The notes below the pieces were generated by a model that did not search any database, was not told where the DNA came from, and saw nothing but the letters and a program-made list of their open reading frames with translations. A stretch of DNA of 43,551 bases from a virus, in the IMG/VR virus record IMGVR_UViG_3300042555_000538, positions 1-43,551 of that record, one strand, 5' to 3'. Below, piece by piece: positions 28,799 to 35,988 of the stretch (position 1 is its first letter; every line of letters begins with the position of its first letter). The translations under genes were made by a program, and so were the position numbers.

Positions 28799-28935
28799 AG
28801 AAACGCATTAACACTGGGAGTTTCGGGGACGCGCATCAGATGCCAATCCCCGAAATGGTCACACGTCGTATTTCTCCGCCAGTTCCCGCACCTCAACCGA
28901 ACCGCCCTCGGCCAAAAACGGTATCTCACCCCTGA
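28795..28935 (+). CDS. Possible 46-residue final rightward ORF (antisense overlap)
   Basis: MKKRINTGSFGDAHQMPIPE, then a Pro-rich basic tail. It starts by ATGA overlap, which supports translation, but its last ~77 nt are antisense to the end of the minus-strand gene. It also runs across the convergent hairpin. The Pro-rich end may be only a shadow of the opposite coding strand. A shorter real peptide is not visible. Confidence 0.3.
   Translation: MKKRINTGSFGDAHQMPIPEMVTRRISPPVPAPQPNRPRPKTVSHP
28821..28855. terminator. Convergent-boundary hairpin between the two arms
   Basis: TTTCGGGG-(19 nt)-CCCCGAAA, a perfect 8-bp inverted repeat, 4 nt from the stop of the leftward arm. It would fold on either strand, giving short A/U edges. 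This is the expected place for bidirectional termination where the arms meet. Confidence 0.55.
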
Positions 28936-30331
28936 GCATCATGTTCAAGACTTCGTCGGGGTCCATACCGAGGCGGTCTGCCGTATAACGGGCGCGCGCT
29001 TCAAAAGTGCCGAGGAAAGGTTCGGCTGCCGAGCCGAGGCCTGTTGTATCACCTCCGCCGAGCCACATCGATGCTTGGTACTGCGCTGGTGAAATCCCCA
29101 TCTTTTGGGCTTGGTCTTGCTGCCAGTTTTCGTAGTAGCCGTACTCATTATCACGCGGCTTTGCAGCCCAGAGCGCTGGGTCTTGCAGGGCGTCTTCCAT
29201 AGGTATGTAGCCCTCGGCTACCCAGCTTTGCGGGCGGTACGTCATGGACACTTCGTCCTCGCCTATCTCGCCCTTCTTGTTAATCTTGCCGGGTTTAATT
29301 TTAACCGAAGACTGAATGACATCTTCTGGGAGGCCGGGGTACTGGCGACGCAGGGTCTCCATTGCGCTTTCAGGTGTTTTCGCCAGTTCTGCGATTGATG
29401 TCTCCAAGAAACGCGGATCGCCCGAAAGAATGCCGGGCAGCCGGAAATTGTGCGTGTCAATCGTCGCGACCTGTTGGTTGCCTTGCAGATTGCTTGAGAA
29501 ACTCGCAGGCTTTGGATTTTTGTAAATGTCAAAACCGCCGCGTTCTTGTAGGCCCAACACGTTGTCGCGGTGAAGTTTTTGCGCAATCGAACCGTAACCC
29601 TCTGCGGGCCGGTCTGGAATAGGCAATCCTTGCGACTGGAGGTAATTGTAGTACGAGCCGGTGCGCACGTTGTCAGGGACACGCGCACGGGGACTGGTGG
29701 CCGCCATCAAGTCCATCAGACGCGCATACGACCCAGAGGCGTCGCCACTCGGCAAAAGGCCCTCCAACCTCCGCAAAATAGGATCAGTGTTGTACCACTC
29801 TTTACCACCGCCCGCTATGCCACGTTCGACAGTTTCGTTGATGCCGCGCTCAACTTCAGGGTTGGCGAGGGCCTCAACAATACGCGCTGTCGGGCCACGA
29901 GACGGAACCGTGCGCGGAATTTGGAACTGTGGGACATCTGGAACGTCTGCAAGTCTGCTGACGTCAAAAAGCTCACCGTAGCCGGGGTTTTTAACACGCC
30001 AATCAGCATACGATGGCGCGCCCTTGCTTGGGCTTTTTGCTTCGCTCAGAACATCTTGTGCGGTTGCGCCAGACGTGCCGGAACGGTTGCGGATAATGGC
30101 AGGCGCAGCAGGCTTCTCTGTTTTCACAGCCAGAGGCTTTTTTGCTTTTGGTTTTGCTGTCTGAGTAGGCTTCGCTTTGGGGGCATTGGGTCTGTCGCCG
30201 CCCACAAGGTTGTTGAGAGCCTTCCGCGCTTGCGCTACGGTGCTGTCGTCAGGGAGGATACCAACCAGTCGGTCTACAACTTCTTTGCCGTACTCTCCGG
30301 CCAGCTTTGCCAAGTCTTTCTGCCAGCTCAT
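28859..30331 (-). CDS. Large internal virion / ejected protein candidate (DUF7178-like)
   Basis: 490 residues, the last gene of the leftward arm. It begins with a helical SWQKDLAKLAGEYGKEVVDR, then a Lys/Pro/Ala linker (about 50-90: KAKPTQTAKPKAKKP), then a folded region with GGGKEWYNTDPILRRLEGLL, RLMDLMAATSPRARVPDNVR and EGYGSIAQKLHRDNVLGL, and DTHNFRLPGILSGD. The 'EWY-tdpi-r--m-lmAatSPra-v--Nvr-as' pattern recurs in very large polyvalent phage proteins (I recall DUF7178). Position beside other internal proteins supports a role in genome ejection; an enzymatic function is possible. Confidence 0.65.
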   Translation of the reverse strand: MSWQKDLAKLAGEYGKEVVDRLVGILPDDSTVAQARKALNNLVGGDRPNAPKAKPTQTAKPKAKKPLAVKTEKPAAPAIIRNRSGTSGATAQDVLSEAKSPSKGAPSYADWRVKNPGYGELFDVSRLADVPDVPQFQIPRTVPSRGPTARIVEALANPEVERGINETVERGIAGGGKEWYNTDPILRRLEGLLPSGDASGSYARLMDLMAATSPRARVPDNVRTGSYYNYLQSQGLPIPDRPAEGYGSIAQKLHRDNVLGLQERGGFDIYKNPKPASFSSNLQGNQQVATIDTHNFRLPGILSGDPRFLETSIAELAKTPESAMETLRRQYPGLPEDVIQSSVKIKPGKINKKGEIGEDEVSMTYRPQSWVAEGYIPMEDALQDPALWAAKPRDNEYGYYENWQQDQAQKMGISPAQYQASMWLGGGDTTGLGSAAEPFLGTFEARARYTADRLGMDPDEVLNMMLRGEIPFLAEGGSVEVRELAEKYDV

Positions 30332-33300
30332 TTACTTGCACCTTTCTTAACGGCGAGACCGCCGGTTGCTTTCTTCCGTGCGCGGAACTTATTTACGCCT
30401 TTCTTGATGCCGACGTTGACACCACGGACGCCGAGACTACCCGCTATGTTATACGGGGCATCTTCCGCAATTTGGCGTGGAGCGTCGGCCATAGTGTTGG
30501 CCGATCCGATGGACTGTACGATACCGGTCAACCCCTCGTCCAGATACGGCAGAGCGCGTTGCAGGCGCACGCCCGCGTTAGGCAGAAGCCTACGTGTTGC
30601 CACAGTTACTGGCTCCGCCATCGCGCGACCTACGCGGCCCAAAGTGGACAGGGCCACCCCTTGGCCGCCCGGCACGAATGCGCCCACAACACCCGGAACG
30701 ATGGCCCCACCTAAATTAGCGGCCAGCGCCGTGCCGGGGTTTTTGGCCTTGAACCCGCTGTAATCATTCTCGATGCCAGTCTTCAAATCGCGGTAGTTGC
30801 CTTGACCACGAAGGTAAGCCCTGTAAGCAGCTTCAAGCTCGCCCGCGTTGTTGAACGTCAACCCCTCAAGGATAGACCGTCCGACGTTTCCCGCGTAGCT
30901 GACTGGCACCGTCTTGCCCTTATTGCCGCCCTTGTTGAACGCCTGCACGCTGCCGCCACGGTACATGCCCATAGAGATGCCTTCAGCGAGTGTATTGTCG
31001 TCAACGTAATACATGCGACCGTCAGCACCCTCTTGCACCTCGCGGTTATTCATCATGACAGTGCCGATTTCTGGTATGGTTTCTTCAGCGGCCAGATTTT
31101 CTTGCATCGCCGCCTCATCCGCAGCAGCCCCGTCACCTATGGCGGTACCGAGGCCGCCTGAAGACAACGCGTCCATAAGCAACGCTTCAGGGTCTGGCTC
31201 TACTTCAGTTGGTGGTGGTGGCGCAAAGCTACGATCTTCGAACATTGACGGCGCGGTAGCGCCAGTGACTGCGGCGGCCCTACCGGTGGCGACATTCTTG
31301 ACCGAGGTCATATAGTCGGTGTAGCTTTTGGAGCGGCGCAGCATGTCGAAGACTTCGCGCAGTTCTTCTGGCTTCTGTGCCGAAAGGGCGCGGCTCAGTT
31401 TCGTGTAGACTTGGTCGCCGAACTCCTTGCGCGGGTTCATCCTGCCGACAAACCGACCGAAGGCGGCGAGCCTACCCTGCGGGCCTGCCATCAAGAAGTT
31501 GACGGCCTCCTCTATGTTTCCTTTCTGGAGGGCGGCGTCGAGGGCGTCCATGCCTTCGGCGAGGACAGCAGTCCGCGATCCGCCGGTAATCTTGCCCGTG
31601 CGCTGGTACAGTTGGCTTTCTTTCTGCATGACGCGTTCGAAGAACTTAGCCTCTTGCGGCCCCATGATGCTTTTCAGCTTTTGCAGTTTCTCAGGCGTGC
31701 CAGCCAGTTTCTTGGCTAGGTCGCCGCCACTAGCGCCTTCGATGTTACGGAACATGGCCTCTAACCCGCCAGTCTTGACGGCTTCCTTTTCTGCGTCGGA
31801 CATGTCCTTGAGCTTCATCCGAAGTTCCGCTGGGCGTATCTTACGCGAGAATATGTCCAGACCGTACCGCATTGCATCGCGCACTTCGAGGTCGCCTGCG
31901 TACTTTTTACGCGCTGCGGCGTATTCAGGGACGAGGAAGTCTAAGCGCTTCACCATATTGTTGCGAAGTTTTTTAAGCGCATCCGCCTCAAACTTTCCTT
32001 CAGAGCCAGTGCCCCTGAAGCCTTTATCGATGCGGTCATCGAGGGCGCGCTTGAACAAGTCCAGCACCTCCACGTCGGGTATGGCGTTTGCTGTCGGTGC
32101 CAGACCGACAAGGTTTCCACCTGCGTCGAGCACAGGTTCCATAGCCATACGCAGCTCTTTTTCCGCTATCTGCGCGGTGTTCTGCACAGATTGCCATATG
32201 CTGCGGATAATAGGCGACGGATTGTTGATGATGGCCATGATTTCAGGGTCGTTGACTTCACCCACGGCAAATGCACGTTGGTACTCAGTGTCGCCAATCG
32301 CGCGAAGGCGGTCTGATATCGCCTCCTCCTCGGCAAAGTAATCATTCTTCGCGCCGGGCAACGCCGCTTCGGCTTGGTCTCTAACGCGCTCTGCCGTTCC
32401 GGCGCGCGCTGCCGTTCCGGCGCGGGTCTCTACCAAATTCGATATTAAATCCTCTTGCCCTGAACTCGGCTTCCCTGCCACCTTTTCGGCGAGCGCAGTC
32501 ATGCGCGGGGTGGACGTGCCTAGTTGCAGCGGGACGCCCTGCCGGTTTGCCAGTGCGGTCAAGCCAATGGAGCGTTGTACGCTGGTATCGCCAGCCGCGT
32601 CAGTCAAAATCTCTGCCGCCTTGCGATCTGCCGCTGTCAGCGGTATTTGAGGCACGCGGGTAAACTCACCGGTCACGTCATCTAAGACTTCAATGCCCGG
32701 CCCGTATTTCTCGCGCAGGCGCTGTGCGGCGGTGTTAACGCCGCGACCGCCGTATTCCACCACCTTGGCAACAGGGGCGCTGAACGCCGCGCCTAATGCC
32801 GCGTTCTCGATGAGGGATTGTGGTATGTCGCCAAGCGTCTTCGCCTGTCCAACGCCAGACAATGCGCCAGTGCTGGCACCGACAAGCGCGGCACGCGTGC
32901 CGACACCAGCCAACTTGCCGATGCCTGTCGCGGCTTGGTAGCCCTTACCCACGATGCCGACGCCGGGGACGAACGACCCAGCGATACCACCAGCCGCCTC
33001 TAGCGCAAGCGCCTCTCCGGGGTTGGCTTTTGCCCACGCGTTGTAGTCGTTGTTGATTTGCTCTTTGAGGCGATAGTATTCGTCCGAGGACATCTGTCCC
33101 GACGCAACCATACGTGCCCCTGCCTCAAGCTCGTCCGCGAAGTCGAACAGGACGCCCTTACCGAATGCCCGCACGCGCTGCGTGTTCTCACCACCCTGTG
33201 GCACGGTGCCTATGATCTCGTCCTGCTTTACTGCTTCAGGCGGTGGAGCGTCTGGCGCAACAGAAACCAGCGACGGGTTCAGCGTGCCATACTGTTCGAA

Positions 33301-33696
33301 GAACTCTTGGATTTGGGGTATGTTGGATATGCGCCCCTGCAAGTTATACTTGCTTGCCAAACTCTCGATGTCGGCGGCGGCAAATGGCCGCTTCTTCTCG
33401 GTGTATTGTTGGTACAGATCGCGCAGACCGGCCTCGTAACCTGCGATGTCCTCTTGCGGCGCTTGCGGAGCGACACCATCCATCGGCACAGCTTCGGCAG
33501 TTGTGGGCGCGCCCTCGGCAGGCGCGGCACCGGCAGGTGGGGTTGCACCTCGGCCACCGTCGATAGACACGACTGAAGCGCCACCGCTTTCGCTTTCGGC
33601 ACGCGCTTGTATCTGATCTGGCGTGACGTCATCAGGCACGTCGGCAAACTGGAGCGTCTCACCACTGCTAAGGGTAACGGTTACATTTCTTGGCAT
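30328..33696 (-). CDS. Giant internal virion / ejection protein with duplicated domain
   Basis: 1122 residues from the ATG one nt after the upstream stop. The N-terminus, VTVTLSSGETLQFADVPDDV, resembles a small domain seen at the start of other phage ejection proteins. A module DFADELEAGARMVASGQMSS through YNAWAKANPGEALALEAAGG, GSFVPGVGIVG (near 220-290) is repeated near the C-terminus as NNAGELEAAYRAYLRGQGNY through GFKAKNPGTALAANLGGAIV, PGVVGAFVPGGQG. The Gly/Ala-rich parts look membrane-active. The centre is helical (LFKRALDDRIDKGF, AEKEAVKTGGLEAMF). No lysozyme or transglycosylase motif identified. Probably part of the core ejected through the tail. Confidence 0.7.
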   Translation of the reverse strand: MPRNVTVTLSSGETLQFADVPDDVTPDQIQARAESESGGASVVSIDGGRGATPPAGAAPAEGAPTTAEAVPMDGVAPQAPQEDIAGYEAGLRDLYQQYTEKKRPFAAADIESLASKYNLQGRISNIPQIQEFFEQYGTLNPSLVSVAPDAPPPEAVKQDEIIGTVPQGGENTQRVRAFGKGVLFDFADELEAGARMVASGQMSSDEYYRLKEQINNDYNAWAKANPGEALALEAAGGIAGSFVPGVGIVGKGYQAATGIGKLAGVGTRAALVGASTGALSGVGQAKTLGDIPQSLIENAALGAAFSAPVAKVVEYGGRGVNTAAQRLREKYGPGIEVLDDVTGEFTRVPQIPLTAADRKAAEILTDAAGDTSVQRSIGLTALANRQGVPLQLGTSTPRMTALAEKVAGKPSSGQEDLISNLVETRAGTAARAGTAERVRDQAEAALPGAKNDYFAEEEAISDRLRAIGDTEYQRAFAVGEVNDPEIMAIINNPSPIIRSIWQSVQNTAQIAEKELRMAMEPVLDAGGNLVGLAPTANAIPDVEVLDLFKRALDDRIDKGFRGTGSEGKFEADALKKLRNNMVKRLDFLVPEYAAARKKYAGDLEVRDAMRYGLDIFSRKIRPAELRMKLKDMSDAEKEAVKTGGLEAMFRNIEGASGGDLAKKLAGTPEKLQKLKSIMGPQEAKFFERVMQKESQLYQRTGKITGGSRTAVLAEGMDALDAALQKGNIEEAVNFLMAGPQGRLAAFGRFVGRMNPRKEFGDQVYTKLSRALSAQKPEELREVFDMLRRSKSYTDYMTSVKNVATGRAAAVTGATAPSMFEDRSFAPPPPTEVEPDPEALLMDALSSGGLGTAIGDGAAADEAAMQENLAAEETIPEIGTVMMNNREVQEGADGRMYYVDDNTLAEGISMGMYRGGSVQAFNKGGNKGKTVPVSYAGNVGRSILEGLTFNNAGELEAAYRAYLRGQGNYRDLKTGIENDYSGFKAKNPGTALAANLGGAIVPGVVGAFVPGGQGVALSTLGRVGRAMAEPVTVATRRLLPNAGVRLQRALPYLDEGLTGIVQSIGSANTMADAPRQIAEDAPYNIAGSLGVRGVNVGIKKGVNKFRARKKATGGLAVKKGASK

Positions 33697-33697
33697 G

Positions 33698-34939
33698 TTA
33701 TTTGTTCCAATTAATGACGCGTGGTTTACCTGCCGCTGGCGTGGTTGGTGACGTCCGTTTGCTGTAGAAGCCTGTTTGCGTCTTCTGGATGCGATCTCTC
33801 GCCCTTGCGGCAACGGTCTGCGCCGCTTCAAAGGCGTTACGGTAGATGCGGTCGCGTGCAGCGCGTGGCAAGCTGGAACTTCCCTGCAAAGCCATTAACG
33901 CCTTACGCTCGCCCTCAGTGACCGAGCCGGGGAACGTGCTCTTCAACATGCTGAGAGCCATAGAACTTAACGTATTGTCTAGCTCTTCCGTTGCCACATA
34001 CGTTGGGTCGTCGCTGGAGAATAGCGACCCTATCTGTTTACGGAAGCCTGTCAGGCTGCCTTCAAGTGCCTTCGGGTTAAGCTCCATTACGCGGCGGAGT
34101 TTACCGAGTGTGTCCTCCGCGCTGTTAAGGACGTCCTCGGACTGTATCAGTATTTTCTGCTCAGACCCCGATAAGGTAGGCGTCTTCGGTGCAGCACCCG
34201 GAATGAACTTGCCTGTTAGGTTCGATATCTGACCCGTCGTCGCGCCGTACATCGCGGCTTCTTCCGGCGTAGCGGGGCGGAAAGTTTCCTTCTCCGTGCG
34301 CTGCGGCAGAGGCGTCCAAGCGCCACGTTCGTTTATGAAACCCTTCACACCGCCGCGTTCCGACACCTCGCCTATGTTAGTTGGCGAACCCGTAGCACCT
34401 GCGGACCCAAGCGGTTTAGTAGTAATTGCGCCGGATGCATCTTGCATGATTGCGACAGGCACCCCGTCAACAATCTGAGTTCCCACCATCCTTGCGGGTT
34501 TTGGTGTTGTAAGTTTGGCAAGTTCGATTTCGGTGTCGAGTTCTTGTCCGAGCAGCTCTTCTTGCTGATTAAGCTGGGCGGCTTGCAGCGCGTTAAGCGC
34601 GTCCCGACGTTTGATTTCACCCTCACGCTTGGCCTGCTCTTGTGCCTGCAAGACGGGCGCAACATTTTCCAAGACGGCACCGAAACCACGCCTTGATGTC
34701 GGTTTGGCCAACGCCGCCGACAACTGGAACATGCGCTCGCTGAACGACGGTCCAGTGCGTTGGGCCGTTAGTTTTGCGGTGAGGTCGTCGTAATACGCCT
34801 GCCGCGCCTTTGCGGCCTCCTTGCGCGCAGTCATGGCCGAACGGACGGCAGCATACGGCAGCGCGCCAGCTTCTTCCTCTACATCAGCGGTGTCTGTGGT
34901 GCCAATCGCCTCTAGGCCGGGTTCAATATCTTCGTCCAT
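33698..34939 (-). CDS. Internal virion protein candidate
   Basis: 413 residues. N-terminus acidic and helical (EDIEPGLEAIGTTDTADVEE), then FSERMFQLSAALAKPTSRRG, FGAVLENVAPVLQAQEQAKR and a coiled coil to ~150. The middle is β/linker (PLPQRTEKETFRPATPEEAA). The C-terminal helical part has FPGSVTEGERKALMALQGSS, a pattern common to tail-length or internal proteins of podoviruses. Ribosome binding site AAAGGGG, 8 nt from the start. It sits between two other presumed ejection proteins; exact role unknown. Confidence 0.65.
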   Translation of the reverse strand: MDEDIEPGLEAIGTTDTADVEEEAGALPYAAVRSAMTARKEAAKARQAYYDDLTAKLTAQRTGPSFSERMFQLSAALAKPTSRRGFGAVLENVAPVLQAQEQAKREGEIKRRDALNALQAAQLNQQEELLGQELDTEIELAKLTTPKPARMVGTQIVDGVPVAIMQDASGAITTKPLGSAGATGSPTNIGEVSERGGVKGFINERGAWTPLPQRTEKETFRPATPEEAAMYGATTGQISNLTGKFIPGAAPKTPTLSGSEQKILIQSEDVLNSAEDTLGKLRRVMELNPKALEGSLTGFRKQIGSLFSSDDPTYVATEELDNTLSSMALSMLKSTFPGSVTEGERKALMALQGSSSLPRAARDRIYRNAFEAAQTVAARARDRIQKTQTGFYSKRTSPTTPAAGKPRVINWNK

Positions 34940-34941
34940 GA

Positions 34942-35988
34942 TTAAACCCCTTTAATTTTGCCGACGAGGCCCGCCGCAGCGGCTAGTGCGCTGGCGATGT
35001 CCTGCCCAGTCGATGAGTATTCCTGTTTGACGCCCGACGGCGAGATGCCGTACTGTGTCTCCGCAGTCGGAACGCCAGTGCTGACGCCCTTGAAGGTGGC
35101 CAGCATGTTGTTGATCTGCTCTTGCGGATAGCCCTGCTGACGCAGGAAGTCCTGATACGCCACGTCGAGGTTCTTCTGACCCTGCTGCTGCTCCAGTGCG
35201 CCGACGCCGCCCAGCGCGCCTGCGCCAGTGAGGCCGAGGCTCTGCGCCTGCTCGCCGAGTGTCGACAGAGCGCCAGAGGCGGCGAGCTGCTGTTGCTGCT
35301 GCGCCCGCGCCAGATCGCCAGCCGTGCTTGCGAGAGTGCCGAAGCGCGACAGGTCAGTGCCTGCGAGCCCAGCGGCCTGCGTGTAACCGGATTGGAGCGC
35401 CTCGGTCTGCTTGCCGAGGATGTCGGCACTGGTGTCGCGAAGGGCGCGCGCCGTGTCGGTCATCATGCCCGACGGCGTTCCGCCTAAGCCACCACGCCCG
35501 CCGAAGCCGAGCTGACCGGCTTGGATATAGCGGCCCTCGATCGCAGGCATAAGGTTTTCGGTGAGGTTGCGCGTGCCCAGCTCGCCGATGCGGTTGACAA
35601 CGGCGTCGGTATACGGGTTCATGTACTGGCCGATGTTCGACACGGATGTCTGACCGGCCTGCGTCAAGAACGGCTGTGCGGTGTTTAACGCGCCCGGCGC
35701 ATTCGCGGCGCTCTGCGCAACGCCTGTGGCTTGATTGAATAGTGGCTGGTACGCCGTGGCGGCGGTGCCAGTCATGCCGAAGGCTTGCTGCTGCGTCGGC
35801 GTGAAGCCCGCGACGCGCGGCATTGGCGCAGTTTCGTATGGGCGGTTGGCTATAGCCTGCTGCCCCGACAGGATGTCCATCGCGTAGTTAGAGTACCACT
35901 CAGGCAAAACCTGCTGCTTGGTCATGTCCGTGAGGGCGGAGCCTTGAGGGATTGCAGCCCCCTCGGCTAGAAATGAACTGCGAGACAT
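34942..35988 (-). CDS. Internal virion / DNA-ejection protein candidate (P22 gp7/gp20-like style)
   Basis: 348 residues, Ala/Gln/Gly-rich. Landmarks: VLPEWYSNYAMDILSGQQAI, GFTPTQQQAFGMTGTAATAY, NPYTDAVVNRIGELGTRNL, GYTQAAGLAGTDLSRFGTLA, and LEQQQGQKNLDVAYQDFLRQ with QGYPQEQINNMLATFKGV near the C-terminus. The latter pair ('k-ldlaYqdFl-QrdYP-qqln-ml') is frequent in podoviral internal proteins. TAATG overlap with the upstream gene. Probably leaves the capsid with the DNA; no enzymatic motif. Confidence 0.7.
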   Translation of the reverse strand: MSRSSFLAEGAAIPQGSALTDMTKQQVLPEWYSNYAMDILSGQQAIANRPYETAPMPRVAGFTPTQQQAFGMTGTAATAYQPLFNQATGVAQSAANAPGALNTAQPFLTQAGQTSVSNIGQYMNPYTDAVVNRIGELGTRNLTENLMPAIEGRYIQAGQLGFGGRGGLGGTPSGMMTDTARALRDTSADILGKQTEALQSGYTQAAGLAGTDLSRFGTLASTAGDLARAQQQQQLAASGALSTLGEQAQSLGLTGAGALGGVGALEQQQGQKNLDVAYQDFLRQQGYPQEQINNMLATFKGVSTGVPTAETQYGISPSGVKQEYSSTGQDIASALAAAAGLVGKIKGV

